The notes under the pieces were generated by a model. It saw nothing but the letters and a program-made list of their open reading frames with translations. It was not told the DNA's origin and ran no database searches. Below, one piece after another: positions 52,644 through 60,712 of a DNA stretch of 64,000 nucleotides. Numbering within the stretch: the first letter of the stretch is position 1; the number at the start of each line of letters is the position of its first letter. The stretch lies in the NCBI GenBank assembly GCA_005503065.1, contig SCOE01000010.1, positions 104,301-168,300 of the forward strand, read 5' to 3'. The translations under genes and the position numbers were made by a program. The DNA comes from Comamonadaceae bacterium ALPHA2B. GTDB taxonomy: Bacteria; Pseudomonadota; Gammaproteobacteria; Burkholderiales; Burkholderiaceae_C.

Positions 52644-52703
52644 CCCCGTTCGCGCTGAGCCTGTCGAAGCGCTGCGCAGGGCTTCGACAGGCTCAGCCCG
52701 AAC
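52644..52703. repeat. Inverted repeat of the CCGTTCGGGC...GCCTGTCGAAG type, copy 2
   Basis: CCGTTCGCGCTGAGCCTGTC, a short loop, then GGCTTCGACAGGCTCAGCCC and GAACGG form a near-perfect inverted repeat. Same element as 30740-30800. Confidence 0.85.
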
Positions 52704-52967
52704 GGGTGCGGGAGGACTCGAGGGCGGGGTCGAAAGGAGCAGCGACCAAACCGAACGCGCCCGCGGAGTGCCGGCCGATCGCGCGCCCGGTCCAGGCCGG
52801 TGGTGCCGGTGTGCGGGCGCAGGCGCCATTCGCGGCGCCGTGCAGTGCCGAAAGCGCGTCGATCCAAAGCGAGCACATCGGCAGCACCGCACGACAGTCA
52901 GCGCGAGCCAGCGCCGGAGAACGCATACCGGCGCCGCCGGCCGGGTTCAGGCCCACAGCGCTCGTCC

Positions 52968-53023
52968 CGACCAGCCGACCAGCCGACCAGCCGAAGAGCC
53001 GAAGAGCCGAAGAGCCGAAGAGC
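52968..53023. repeat. 8-bp tandem repeat array
   Basis: Three CCGACCAG units are followed by four CCGAAGAG units, seven in all with no interruption. It lies in a gene-free interval about 110 bp from the 3' end of the hydroxypyruvate isomerase gene. Confidence 0.85.
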
Positions 53024-53054
53024 CCCAGCGAACCCACCCAGCAGCGCAAAAGCC

Positions 53055-53126
53055 TAAAGTGCAATTGCCCGCCAGCCCAAGCCAGCCGGGCGCCGCAGCC
53101 AAACTCGTCACAAACGTGACGATCGC
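53055..53126. repeat. ~72-bp repeat family II, copy C
   Basis: AAAGTGCAATTGCCCG, CCAGCCGGGCGCCGCAGCC and the dyad TCGTCAC-AAAC-GTGACGA match the minus-strand reading of copy A at 2845-2917. Confidence 0.7.
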
Positions 53127-53136
53127 TCGAAAGACC

Positions 53137-53964
53137 TCAGCGCCCCAGCCAGTCCCGCGCCCACCCCAGGCCCTCGCTCGTCCCGCCACGTGGGCGGTAC
53201 TCGCAGCCGATGAAGCCCTCCCAGCCGCAGGCCGCCGCCACCTCGTCGATGACCTCGAACAGGTACGGGTGGTGCAGCTCGCCCACATCGGGCTCGTGCC
53301 GTTGAGGCACACCAGCGATCTGGAAATGGCCCACGCGGCCGGTGGGCAGGTATTCGCGGATCTTCATCGCCACATCGCCCTCGACGATCTGGCAGTGGTA
53401 CAGGTCCATCTGCACCTTGAGGTTGGATGCGCCCACGGCTTGCACGATCGCGTGCGCCTCGTCCTGCCGGTTGAGGAAGAAGCCCGGCACGTCGCGTGGG
53501 TTGATCGGCTCGATCAGCACGTCGCGATTCGCCTTCATCGCCTCGTTCGCTGCCCATCGCAGGTTCTCCCGGTAGACCTCGGCCGCGCGCTCCCGTGATC
53601 CCGCGGCATCCAGCAGGCCGGCCATCAGGTGCACACGCGGACAGTCGAGTGCCGCCGCATAGTCCAGCGCGCGCAGCACGCCGTCGCGGAACTCCGCCTC
53701 GCGGCCCGGCACGCTTGCCGTGCCGCGCGAACCCTGGTCCCATGCGGCCGCGATCGATTCGGTCGTGGTGCCGCCGGGCGGGGTGTTGAACAGGACCTGC
53801 TCCAAGCCGTGCGCCTGCAGCCGCGCGGCGAGCTCCTGCGCGGGCCACGCGTAGGGGAAGAGGTACTCCACGGCGCGGAAGCCATCCTTTGCAGCCGCGG
53901 CGAAGCGGTCGAGGAAAGGCAGCTCGGCGTACATCATCGAAAGGTTGGCAGCGAAGCGGGGCAT
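53137..53964 (-). CDS. hyi: Hydroxypyruvate isomerase
   Basis: A 275-residue TIM-barrel isomerase interconverting hydroxypyruvate and tartronate semialdehyde in glyoxylate or allantoin use. [34 protein letters not shown] (metal Glu), [25 protein letters not shown] and GCEYRPRG are characteristic. No glyoxylate carboligase or tartronate semialdehyde reductase gene is beside it, so the pathway context is missing. It lies 47 bp downstream of metW on the same strand. The closely related OtnI isomerase is an alternative. Confidence 0.88.
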   Translation of the reverse strand: MPRFAANLSMMYAELPFLDRFAAAAKDGFRAVEYLFPYAWPAQELAARLQAHGLEQVLFNTPPGGTTTESIAAAWDQGSRGTASVPGREAEFRDGVLRALDYAAALDCPRVHLMAGLLDAAGSRERAAEVYRENLRWAANEAMKANRDVLIEPINPRDVPGFFLNRQDEAHAIVQAVGASNLKVQMDLYHCQIVEGDVAMKIREYLPTGRVGHFQIAGVPQRHEPDVGELHHPYLFEVIDEVAAACGWEGFIGCEYRPRGGTSEGLGWARDWLGR

Positions 53965-54011
53965 GACGTGAGGGAGTGAGAAGAGAAACCACGCGTGCGT
54001 GCCGCACGCCT

Positions 54012-54599
54012 TCAGGCCGCCCGCTCGAACTTGAAGACGGCGGTGCTCGCGCGCGCGTTGGGCAGCCAGCGCACCACGCGCCCGTCCTGCAGGCCGAAGG
54101 CATCGAGGATGCGCAGGCGGTTGCGCTGCGCCAGCACCTCGAAGTCCTTGTAGGTGCCGACGCGGATGTTGGGCGTGTCGTACCACTGGTAGGGCAGCCG
54201 GCGGGTGACCGGCATGCGCCCGCGCGCGATGCTCACGCGGTTGGGCCAGTGCGCGAAGTTGGGAAACGCCACGATGCCGATGCGGCCCACGCGCGCCGTC
54301 TCGCGCAGCATCACCTCGGCATTGCGCAGGTGCTGCAGCGTGTCGATCTGCAGCACGACGTCGAAGCTCGCGTCCTCGAACATCGACAGGCCCTCGTCGA
54401 GGTTGAGCTGGATCACGTCGACGCCGCGGCGCACGCACTGCAGCACGTTGCCGTCGGCGATCTCGACGCCGTAGCCCGAGCAGCCGCGCTCGCGCTGCAG
54501 GCGCTCGAGCAGCGCGCCGTCTCCGCAGCCGAGGTCGAGCACGCGCGCGCCCTCGGGCACGAGGCGGGCGATGGGGTCCTGCACGTCGGCGCCGGTCAT
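54012..54599 (-). CDS. metW: Methionine biosynthesis protein MetW
   Basis: A 195-residue class I methyltransferase-fold protein. SAM site [13 protein letters not shown], then [18 protein letters not shown] and [10 protein letters not shown]. MetW partners MetX in homoserine acylation and activates it in some bacteria. It overlaps metX by four bases (ATGA), so the two are translationally coupled and both lie under the SAM-II riboswitch. Confidence 0.94.
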   Translation of the reverse strand: MTGADVQDPIARLVPEGARVLDLGCGDGALLERLQRERGCSGYGVEIADGNVLQCVRRGVDVIQLNLDEGLSMFEDASFDVVLQIDTLQHLRNAEVMLRETARVGRIGIVAFPNFAHWPNRVSIARGRMPVTRRLPYQWYDTPNIRVGTYKDFEVLAQRNRLRILDAFGLQDGRVVRWLPNARASTAVFKFERAA

Positions 54600-55729
54600 C
54601 CTGCAACCTCCAGTTCGGCCGCGATGCGCTCGAACCACGAGCGCACCACGCCGAGGTAGCGCACGTCGTCGAGCAGGAAGGCGTCGTGGCCGTGCGGGGC
54701 GTCGATCTCGGCGTAGCTCACGCTGCGGCGGTTGTCGAGCAGCGCCTTGACGATCTCGCGGCTGCGCGCGGGCGAGAAGCGCCAGTCGGTGGTGAAGCTC
54801 ACGAGCAGGAACTTGGCCGTGGCGCGCGCGAAGGCGGCACGCAGGTCGCCGGCGTGGGCACCGGCGGGGTCGAAGTAGTCCAGCGCGCGGGTGATGAGCA
54901 GATAGGTGTTGGCGTCGAAGTACTCGCTGAACTTGTCGCCCTGGTAGCGCAGGTAGCTCTCGATCTGGAACTCGATGTCCTGGGTCGAGTAGCGAAGGTC
55001 GTCGGCCTTGAGCTGCCTGCCGAACTTCTGGTTCATCACGTCGTCGCTCAGGTACGTGATGTGGCCGATCATGCGGGCGATGCGCAGGCCGCGCTTGGGC
55101 ACGACGCCGTGCTCGTAGAAGTGGCCGCAGTGGAAGTCGGGGTCGGTCACGATGGCGCGGCGCGCGACCTCGTTGAAGGCGATGTTCTCGGCGTTGAGGT
55201 TGGGCGCGCTGGCGATCACCGCGGCGTGGCGCACGCGTTCGGGGTACTGCAAGGTCCACGACAGCGCCTGCATGCCGCCGAGGCTGCCGCCCATCACGGC
55301 CGCCAGCGTGTCGATGCCCAGTGCGTCGAGCAGGCGGGCCTGGGCATCGACCCAGTCCTCCACCGTGACGACCGGGAAGTCGGCGCCGTAGATGCGGCCC
55401 GTGTCGGGGTTCGTGTGCATCGGGCCGGTGGAGCCGAAGCAGGAGCCGAGGTTGTTGATGCCGATGACGAAGAAGCGGTCGGTGTCGAGCGACTTGCCCG
55501 GGCCGATCATGTTGTCCCACCAGCCCTCGGATTTCGGCTGGCCGGCGTAGACGCCCGCGACGTGGTGCGAGGCATTGAGCGCGTGGCACACGAGCACCGC
55601 GTTGCTCCTGTCGGCATTGAGCGTGCCGTAGGTCTCGTAGGCGAGCGAATAGTCGCGGATCGACGCCCCGCTGCGCAGCGGCAGCGGCGCTTCGAAATGC
55701 ATCGACTGGGGAACGACCTCGAAGGACAT
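54596..55729 (-). CDS. metX: Homoserine O-acyltransferase MetX
   Basis: A 377-residue alpha/beta hydrolase-fold enzyme that acylates homoserine (succinyl or acetyl donor) in methionine synthesis. The nucleophile Ser is in [11 protein letters not shown] near 145, and Asp and His appear near the end ([12 protein letters not shown]). In many proteobacteria with MetW the donor is succinyl-CoA; sequence alone does not settle it. Upstream on the transcript is a SAM-II riboswitch followed by a terminator, giving feedback by SAM. The start at 55729 (MSFEVVPQ) fits the family. Confidence 0.95.
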   Translation of the reverse strand: MSFEVVPQSMHFEAPLPLRSGASIRDYSLAYETYGTLNADRSNAVLVCHALNASHHVAGVYAGQPKSEGWWDNMIGPGKSLDTDRFFVIGINNLGSCFGSTGPMHTNPDTGRIYGADFPVVTVEDWVDAQARLLDALGIDTLAAVMGGSLGGMQALSWTLQYPERVRHAAVIASAPNLNAENIAFNEVARRAIVTDPDFHCGHFYEHGVVPKRGLRIARMIGHITYLSDDVMNQKFGRQLKADDLRYSTQDIEFQIESYLRYQGDKFSEYFDANTYLLITRALDYFDPAGAHAGDLRAAFARATAKFLLVSFTTDWRFSPARSREIVKALLDNRRSVSYAEIDAPHGHDAFLLDDVRYLGVVRSWFERIAAELEVAG

Positions 55730-55740
55730 CAGCGGCCGCC

Positions 55741-55802
55741 CGGCCGCCCGAAGGGCGCTGAGCGCCCCCACGGGGGGCAGTGAACGAAGTGAACGTCGGG
55801 GC
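55741..55802. repeat. Hairpin-rich leader segment before metX
   Basis: GGCCGCCCGAAGGGCGCTGA, then GCGCCCCCACGGGGGGCAG and GAACGAAGTGAACGTC. I recognise this composite as a motif found near gene starts in Comamonadaceae, from memory only. It lies between the metX terminator and start codon. Confidence 0.45.
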
Positions 55803-55816
55803 ACATGTGAAAAATG

Positions 55817-55850
55817 AAAAAACCCGGCCTCGCCAAAAACGAGCCGGGTT
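55817..55850 (-). terminator. Attenuator terminator in the metX leader
   Basis: On the minus strand AACCCGGCTCG and CGAGGCCGGGTT pair (one bulge) around TTTTTGG, followed by TTTT. It begins 11 bases after the SAM-II aptamer and about 90 bases before the metX ATG, so it fits SAM-induced premature termination. Confidence 0.85.
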
Positions 55851-55861
55851 GTGTCCGCACC

Positions 55862-55912
55862 TGTCTTTAGCTGTATTTGTTGAGCGCCCGCAAGCTGAAG
55901 CAAATCGGCGCT
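55862..55912 (-). promoter_or_regulatory. SAM-II riboswitch controlling metX-metW
   Basis: On the minus strand AGCGCCGATTTGC and GGCGCTCAACAAATACAG can form an H-type pseudoknot: GCGCC pairs GGCGC and ATTTG pairs CAAAT. It ends with AGCTAAAG. The conserved SAM-II elements GATTT, TTGC, AAAT and AGCTAAA occur in order at the spacing of the crystallised aptamer, as I remember it. A small hairpin (55913-55928) and a -10-like TATACT (55933-55938) precede it, and the terminator follows. Confidence 0.9.
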
Positions 55913-55932
55913 GCTCCCCGAAGGGAGCGGGC

Positions 55933-55938
55933 AGTATA
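55933..55938 (-). promoter_or_regulatory. -10 element of the metX transcript
   Basis: TATACT on the minus strand would start the RNA a few bases before the small hairpin that precedes the SAM-II aptamer. A clear -35 is not seen. Confidence 0.5.
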
Positions 55939-55974
55939 TCGCCGGCCCGTTCGGCGGGCAGGACTTGCGCGGAC

Positions 55975-56535
55975 CTATCCGAAGAGCGCCAGCAGGCCCA
56001 GGCCCAGGAAGATCACGGCCGAGATGGTGTGCACGAGCTTGATCGGCACCTTGCGCACGATGCGCTCGCCCAGGAAGACCACCGGCGCGTTGGCCAGCAT
56101 CATGCCCAGCGTGGTGCCCACCACCACCCACAGGTAGTCGTGGGTGAAGCGCGCTGCCAGCATCACGGTGGCGATCTGCGTCTTGTCACCCATCTCGGCC
56201 AGGAAGAAGGCGACCAGCGTGGTGCCGAAGACGCCGAAGCGCGAGGTCTTGGGGGTGTCCTCGTCGTCGAGCTTGTCGGGGATCAGCATCCAGATCGCCA
56301 TGGCGATGAAGGAGATGCCCAGGATCCAGCGCAGCACGTCGGGCCCGAGGGCGCGCGTGACCCACGCGCCCACGGCGCCCGCAAGCGCATGGTTGACGAT
56401 GGTGGCAGCGAAGATGCCCAGCACGATGGGCCAGGGTTTGCGGAATCGTGCGGCGAGCACGAGGGAGAGAAGTTGGGTCTTGTCGCCCATTTCTGCCAGC
56501 GCGACGATGCCGGTGGCAACCAGAAATGCTTCCAT
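55975..56535 (-). CDS. UPF0016/GDT1 family Mn2+ exporter
   Basis: A 186-residue membrane protein with about six helices in two homologous halves. Each half has the cation-site motif EMGDKTQ (near residues 15 and 107), diagnostic of the GDT1/TMEM165/MneA family. Bacterial members export manganese. A yybP-ykoY Mn2+ riboswitch occupies the leader, strongly supporting that role. The start at 56535 (MEAFLVA) is chosen over an upstream in-frame ATG that lies inside the riboswitch. Confidence 0.93.
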   Translation of the reverse strand: MEAFLVATGIVALAEMGDKTQLLSLVLAARFRKPWPIVLGIFAATIVNHALAGAVGAWVTRALGPDVLRWILGISFIAMAIWMLIPDKLDDEDTPKTSRFGVFGTTLVAFFLAEMGDKTQIATVMLAARFTHDYLWVVVGTTLGMMLANAPVVFLGERIVRKVPIKLVHTISAVIFLGLGLLALFG

Positions 56536-56543
56536 GATGACGT

Positions 56544-56714
56544 GGGGTTCCTCGGCCGAAGGACGCAATTGACCACGCAACCCTTCGGCCATAGTCCCGA
56601 AGTTGCGCAGTCAATGGTCTCGCCAGGTGATTCACTGTGTACGCCATGCCTGCGTGGGGCGCAGGACAAGTCTGTTGACGCACACCCTTCTCGAGCGGAA
56701 GGCGGCTACTCCCC
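56544..56714 (-). promoter_or_regulatory. yybP-ykoY manganese riboswitch
   Basis: On the minus strand the aptamer opens with GGGGAGTAGCC and closes with CCGAGGAACCCC, which pair as helix P1. The internal conserved segments CGTCAACAGAC and CCTGGCGAGACC, which form the two loops binding Mn2+, are both present. The closing GAGGAA may be the ribosome site of the exporter gene (14 bases before ATG), so Mn2+ could act on translation. Confidence 0.93.
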
Positions 56715-56727
56715 AATGACGGCGGCG

Positions 56728-56733
56728 ATTCTA
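56728..56733 (-). promoter_or_regulatory. -10 element of the Mn riboswitch transcript
   Basis: TAGAAT on the minus strand with TGGCTA (56751-56756) 17 bp upstream as a weak -35. Transcription would start about six bases before the aptamer. Confidence 0.6.
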
Positions 56734-56774
56734 GCCTCGGGGTTTACCCATAGCCAGTTCGACGTAGGAAAGAT

Positions 56775-56803
56775 TTGATGTAAGCGTGCGCTCGCTTTGG
56801 ATA
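56775..56803 (+). promoter_or_regulatory. Candidate promoter of the RNA-binding protein gene
   Basis: TTGATG at 56775-56780 and TGGATA at 56798-56803 with a 17-bp spacer. It would give a leader of about 190 bases, ending in TAGGAG before the ATG, as is common for cold-shock-type mRNAs. A second -10-like CATAAT lies near 56866. I see nothing else in 56804-56997. Confidence 0.45.
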
Positions 56804-56997
56804 AATGCGCTTGCAGCGTTGTGCCGGGGCAAATTCCTAGTTGCGCCAGAAATAAATCACCCATAATGGTCGGGCCTCCGGTCGGAAATTGCCGGGGCGA
56901 TTCGGTGATCGGTCAGTTTCGCCGGGCGTGCGCAACAAGGGCGCGCCTCGCTTTCGGGACTCCATCGCTTTTTCTCAGTGTTCATAGGAGTCCCGTG

Positions 56998-57513
56998 ATG
57001 GGCAACAAACTGTACGTCGGCAACCTGCCTTATTCGGTGCGCGACGGCGATCTCGAACAGGCCTTCAGCCAATTCGGCGCGGTGAACAGCGCCAAGGTGA
57101 TGATGGAACGTGAAACCGGCCGCTCCAAGGGCTTTGGTTTCGTCGAAATGGGCAGCGATGCCGAGGCGCAGGCCGCCATCCAGGGCATGAACGGCCAGCC
57201 GCTGGGCGGCCGCAGCGTCGTGGTGAACGAAGCCCGTCCGATGGAACCGCGTCCGCCCCGTAGCGGTGGCTATGGCGGCGGTGGCGGCGGCTACGGCGGC
57301 GGTGGTGGTGGCGGCTACGGTGGTGGCGGCGGCGGTGGCTACGGTGGTGGTGGCGGTGGCCGCAGCGGTGGTGGCGGCGGCTACGGCGGTGGCCGTGGCG
57401 CCAGCGGCGGCGGCAACGACGGCAGCTTCCGCAGCCCCTACGGCACCGGCCCGCGCGGCGGTGGCGGCGGCAATCGCGGCGGCGGCTACGGCGGCGGCAA
57501 CAGCGGCTACTGA
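56998..57513 (+). CDS. Glycine-rich RRM RNA-binding protein
   Basis: A 171-residue protein. Residues 1-80 are one RNA-recognition motif with RNP2 LYVGNLPY and RNP1 KGFGFVEM. Residues 85-171 are almost all Gly with interspersed Tyr, Arg and Ser (YGGGGGGG units), a low-complexity tail like those of plant and cyanobacterial glycine-rich RNA-binding proteins. It probably acts as an RNA chaperone, often cold-induced; the long leader is consistent. GGAG is well placed before the ATG at 56998. A clear terminator follows. Confidence 0.93.
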   Translation: MGNKLYVGNLPYSVRDGDLEQAFSQFGAVNSAKVMMERETGRSKGFGFVEMGSDAEAQAAIQGMNGQPLGGRSVVVNEARPMEPRPPRSGGYGGGGGGYGGGGGGGYGGGGGGGYGGGGGGRSGGGGGYGGGRGASGGGNDGSFRSPYGTGPRGGGGGNRGGGYGGGNSGY

Positions 57514-57538
57514 TCGCCCCCGGTCGCAGACAGACGAA

Positions 57539-57563
57539 AGGCTCCCTCGGGAGCCTTTTTCTT
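57539..57563 (+). terminator. Rho-independent terminator of the RRM gene
   Basis: GGCTCCC-TC-GGGAGCC followed by TTTTTCTTTTC, about 25 bases after the stop codon. Confidence 0.88.
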
Positions 57564-57610
57564 TTCTTGTCCGCCTGCTGCTGCGCGGCGGACCGGGCGC
57601 TGCCGACCGG

Positions 57611-58393
57611 CTATTCGCCGCTGCGCTTCTTGCGCGCACGCCCCTGGACGGCGCGGTCGAAAAGGGCATTGGGCATCAGACGCATGATCTTGGCGACCAC
57701 GCCCATCTGCCACGGAATCACCCGGTAGCTGGTGCCCGCCTCGATGGCGCGGAAGGCCTGTCCGGCGAAATCGTCCGCCTGCATCAGGAAGGGCATGCCG
57801 TAGCGGTTGCCCTGGGTGAGCGGCGTGTCGATGTAGCCGGGGCAGAGGGTGACCACCTTCACGCCCGTGGGCCGCAATTCGCCCCGCAGGCTTTCGCAGT
57901 AAGCGACGACGCCTGCCTTGCTCGCGCAGTACGCCCCATGGCCTGGCAGCCCGCGGATCGACGCCACGCTGCCAATGCCCACGAGCCGCCCGCTGCCGCG
58001 CTGCACCATGCCGGCGACGAAAGGGTGGAAGGTCGCGGCCAGGCCGATGTTGTTGATGGCGAAGGTCTGCGCCATCACGTCCAGGTCAGCGCGCACGGCG
58101 GTGTCGATGCCCACGCTGATGCCGGCATTGGCGATCACGACGTCGGGCAGGCCCTGCGCGGCCAGGCAGGCCGCGCCGGCAGCCACGATGCTGTCGATCG
58201 CGCCCACGTCGGCGCTATAGATTCGATAGCTGTCCGCGCCCATTCCACGTGCATTGGCCCAGGATTCGATCTCGGCCGTGCGGCGCGCCACGAGGGCCAG
58301 CCGATAGCCGGCATCGGCAAAGCGCCCGGCCAGCGCCTGGCCGATGCCGCTGGACGCACCGGTGATGAAGGCCAGCGGTGCGGTGCTCGTCAT
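57611..58393 (-). CDS. Short-chain dehydrogenase/reductase (SDR)
   Basis: A 260-residue SDR. Cofactor loop TGASSGIG (residues 12-19), NAGIS near 89, and catalytic SVASIRG with YCASK. The C-terminus is basic (RARKKRSGE). It is 17 bp downstream of lptC on the same strand and so lies in the kdsD-kdsC-lptC operon, where lptA would be expected; whether it has an envelope role is unknown. The stretch around ARGMGADSYRIYSADV is encoded by a degenerate family I repeat. Confidence 0.9.
   Translation of the reverse strand: MTSTAPLAFITGASSGIGQALAGRFADAGYRLALVARRTAEIESWANARGMGADSYRIYSADVGAIDSIVAAGAACLAAQGLPDVVIANAGISVGIDTAVRADLDVMAQTFAINNIGLAATFHPFVAGMVQRGSGRLVGIGSVASIRGLPGHGAYCASKAGVVAYCESLRGELRPTGVKVVTLCPGYIDTPLTQGNRYGMPFLMQADDFAGQAFRAIEAGTSYRVIPWQMGVVAKIMRLMPNALFDRAVQGRARKKRSGE
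58212..58262 (+). repeat. Degenerate family I repeat inside the SDR gene
   Basis: ATAGATTCGATAGCTGTCCG, then GCGCCCATTCCACGTGC and ATTGGCCCAGG follow the repeat's order of motifs with several changes. Less certain than the other in-gene copies. Confidence 0.4.
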
Positions 58394-58410
58394 GGGCAGG
58401 GTCTTCCGGA

Positions 58411-59160
58411 TCAGCGCTTGCCGCCCGGCACGGCGGCCGAGGGCATCAGCAGGCCGCGCACGCGGCCGTTGAGGTTGGCGACGCCGCTGAGGTTGTCGTA
58501 GTCCATCGAGTCGGCCGTGAAGCGGTCCGAGCCCCGGATGAGCGTCACCGGCTTGTTGGACTTCACGCGTTCGGTGTTGACGAAGGCATGCAGGAAGTCG
58601 CCGCGGAACTCCAGTCGCGGCATCGGGCGCCCATTGGCCAGGACTGCCGCATCGCGGATGACCACCGCGTTGCCGAAGAGCTGGATCTCGCTGCCGTCGC
58701 CGTTCGACAGGCCCCGGTCGGCGGTGGCATGCGTGACCAGGCCCTCGGGCGAGATCGAGCGCACGCGCACCTGATCGACCTCCAGCGTGTCGGTGTCCGG
58801 AAAGTGGCGCCCTTCCTTGCCCGACAGTTCGCTGCGCAGGCTGCCGTCGGGCAGGAAGTTCTTGACCGTGAACCCGCGCATGAAGAAGTCGGGTTCGTGC
58901 GTCGGCGCCTGTTTGGCGGTGGGCTGGGCAAGGCGCGGCGCATTGCGCACCAGCCAGTAGGTGCCCAGCGCGAGCGCGCCGGTGAGGATGATCGGCAGGT
59001 ACAGGCTCGCGCGATCCAGGCCCCGGCGCAGCCGCGTCCAGCCGCTCGGGCGTTCGCGCCGAGCGTCGGCCCCGTCCGCTGGCGTCGCCGCGCTTCTTGG
59101 CGTGCCTTCGGCTTCGCCTGCGGCGCGAGCCTCCTTCGCAGCGTCCGGACGGGGGCTCAT
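58411..59160 (-). CDS. lptC: LPS export protein LptC
   Basis: A 249-residue bitopic inner-membrane protein of the LPS transport bridge. A disordered, charged N-terminus of about 50 residues precedes one membrane span (LYLPIILTGALALGTYWLV), then the periplasmic jelly-roll domain (PDFFMRGFTVKNFLPDGSL, GLSNGDGSEIQLFGNAVV, FTADSMDYDNLSGVANL). The N-terminal extension is longer than in E. coli LptC (191 residues). It overlaps kdsC by four bases. lptA and lptB do not follow, unlike in many proteobacteria. Confidence 0.92.
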   Translation of the reverse strand: MSPRPDAAKEARAAGEAEGTPRSAATPADGADARRERPSGWTRLRRGLDRASLYLPIILTGALALGTYWLVRNAPRLAQPTAKQAPTHEPDFFMRGFTVKNFLPDGSLRSELSGKEGRHFPDTDTLEVDQVRVRSISPEGLVTHATADRGLSNGDGSEIQLFGNAVVIRDAAVLANGRPMPRLEFRGDFLHAFVNTERVKSNKPVTLIRGSDRFTADSMDYDNLSGVANLNGRVRGLLMPSAAVPGGKR

Positions 59161-59726
59161 GCGACCACCCCCAGCGCCGCGTCGAGGAGGCGGCGGTAGT
59201 GGCCGCCGGCCATCAGCAGCAGGTCGCAGAACTCGCGCGCCGCGCCTTCGCCGCCGCGGGCCGTGGTCACGTGGTGCACGGCTGCCCGCACCTCGACGTG
59301 CCCGTTGGCCGGCGCAGCAGCGAAGCCCACCCGGCGCAGCACGGGCAGGTCGGGCCAGTCGTCGCCGATGGCGGCCGCCTGTGACCAATCCAGCCCCAAC
59401 GCGTCGAGCATGGCCTGGGCGGCCGGCAGCTTGTCGGTGGTGCCGTAGCGCACCCGGTCGATGCCCAGCGCCTCCAGCCGCACGCGCAGCGGCTTCGAAT
59501 CGCGGCCGGTGATGACGGCCGGCACGATGCCCGCGCGGCGCAGCATCTGCAGGCCGTAGCCGTCGAGGATGGAAAAGCGCTTGAGCGTCTCGCCCGCCTC
59601 GCTGAAATACACGCCGCCGTCGGTCAGCACGCCGTCGACGTCGAAGAAGGCGACTCGCACGCTCTGCGCGGCGAGCAGGGTCTCGGGCGCGAACCGCAGC
59701 GCGGGTACCAGAGAGGTGCCGGCCAT
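59157..59726 (-). CDS. kdsC: 3-deoxy-D-manno-octulosonate 8-phosphate phosphatase
   Basis: A 189-residue HAD phosphatase that makes Kdo for LPS. The HAD motif FFDVDGVLTDGGVYF, SILDGYGLQML, then ITGRDSK and the late GDDWPDLPVL with two Asp are intact. It has no cap domain, as expected for the tetrameric KdsC type. Stop and start overlap with lptC (four bases) and kdsD (one base), so the three are tightly coupled. Confidence 0.95.
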   Translation of the reverse strand: MAGTSLVPALRFAPETLLAAQSVRVAFFDVDGVLTDGGVYFSEAGETLKRFSILDGYGLQMLRRAGIVPAVITGRDSKPLRVRLEALGIDRVRYGTTDKLPAAQAMLDALGLDWSQAAAIGDDWPDLPVLRRVGFAAAPANGHVEVRAAVHHVTTARGGEGAAREFCDLLLMAGGHYRRLLDAALGVVA

Positions 59727-60712
59727 CAGATGACCTTGGCCCGCATCAGGTCGGTGGTGTTGAGTGCGCCGGTCAGGCAGCCGTCGGCGTCGACCACGAA
59801 CAGCCGCGTGATGCCGTGCTGCTCCATCAGCTCGGCCGCTTCGACCGCCAGCGCGTCGGCGCGCACGGTGCGCGGGTTGCGGTGCATGACGTCGGCCGCC
59901 GTGGGCGTGCGCAGGTCGGCGCCGGCCTCGATGAGGCGGCGCAGGTCGCCGTCGGTGAAGATGCCGGCCGCGCGGCCGGTCTCGTCCATCACCGCGGCGG
60001 CGCCGAAGCCCTGGTTGCTCATGGCGCGCATCAGCTCGGTGATGCCGGCCGTGGGCGGGACGCGCGGCACCGCGTCGCCCGAACGCATGACGTCGCTCAC
60101 GTGCGTGAGCAGCTTGCGGCCCAGGGCGCCGCCGGGGTGCGAGCGCGCATAGTCCTCGGTGCCGAATCCGCGCGCATCGAGCAGCGCGACGGCCAGGGCA
60201 TCGCCCATCGCCATCTGCGCGGTCGTGCTGGCGGTGGGCGCCAGGTTCAGCGGGCAGGCTTCCTTGTCGACGCCGGTGTCGATCACCAGGTCGGCATGTC
60301 GCGCCAGTGTGGACTTGAGCCCGCCGGTCATCGCGATCAGCGGCACGCCCTGGCGCTTGATGACGGGCAGGATGGCGGCCAGCTCGTCGCTCTCGCCGCT
60401 GTTGGAGATGCCGATGACGATGTCCACCGTCTTGATCATCCCGAGGTCGCCGTGGCTCGCCTCGGCAGGGTGGACGAACATGGCCGGCGTTCCGGTGGAG
60501 GCCAGCGTGGCGGCGATCTTGCGGCCGACGTGGCCGCTCTTGCCCATGCCCATCACGACCACGCGGCCCCGCACCTCGAGGATGCGGCGCACCGCGTCGA
60601 CGAAGGGCTTCCCGAGCCGCGCCTTCAGGCCCAGCACGGCCGCAGCCTCGATGTCGAAAGTGGCGCGCGCCCGCGCCATGAGGGCGTCGGGATCGAGGGG
60701 CAGGGAACTCAT
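59726..60712 (-). CDS. kdsD: D-arabinose 5-phosphate isomerase
   Basis: A 328-residue enzyme converting ribulose 5-phosphate to arabinose 5-phosphate, the first step of Kdo synthesis. The SIS domain has VVVMGMGKSGHVGRKIAATL and GISNSGESDELAAILP. Two CBS domains follow (about 205-328, with IFTDGDLRRLIE and NTTDLMRAKVI). First gene of the kdsD-kdsC-lptC-SDR operon; divergent from the KefB-type gene across 157 bp. Confidence 0.96.
   Translation of the reverse strand: MSSLPLDPDALMARARATFDIEAAAVLGLKARLGKPFVDAVRRILEVRGRVVVMGMGKSGHVGRKIAATLASTGTPAMFVHPAEASHGDLGMIKTVDIVIGISNSGESDELAAILPVIKRQGVPLIAMTGGLKSTLARHADLVIDTGVDKEACPLNLAPTASTTAQMAMGDALAVALLDARGFGTEDYARSHPGGALGRKLLTHVSDVMRSGDAVPRVPPTAGITELMRAMSNQGFGAAAVMDETGRAAGIFTDGDLRRLIEAGADLRTPTAADVMHRNPRTVRADALAVEAAELMEQHGITRLFVVDADGCLTGALNTTDLMRAKVI

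Larger units (their letters stand above)
52413..53136. other. 724-bp gene-free, repeat-rich interval
   Basis: I find no credible gene here. It holds two family II repeats (52428-52495, 53055-53126), the CCGTTCG palindromic repeat (52644-52703) and an 8-bp tandem array (52968-53023). Open frames across it are arginine/proline-rich and lack family features. Confidence 0.6.

Noticed and set aside
52968..53023. A CRISPR array
   Set aside because: Units are 8 bp and contiguous with no spacers, and no cas genes are present.
52706..53119. Open frame of about 137 codons in the repeat-rich gap
   Set aside because: It reads through the 8-bp tandem array and the family II repeat, has no ribosome site and no recognisable fold.
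55741..55802. Part of the SAM riboswitch
   Set aside because: It lies beyond the terminator, has no SAM-class motif, and looks like a repeat common in this bacterial family.
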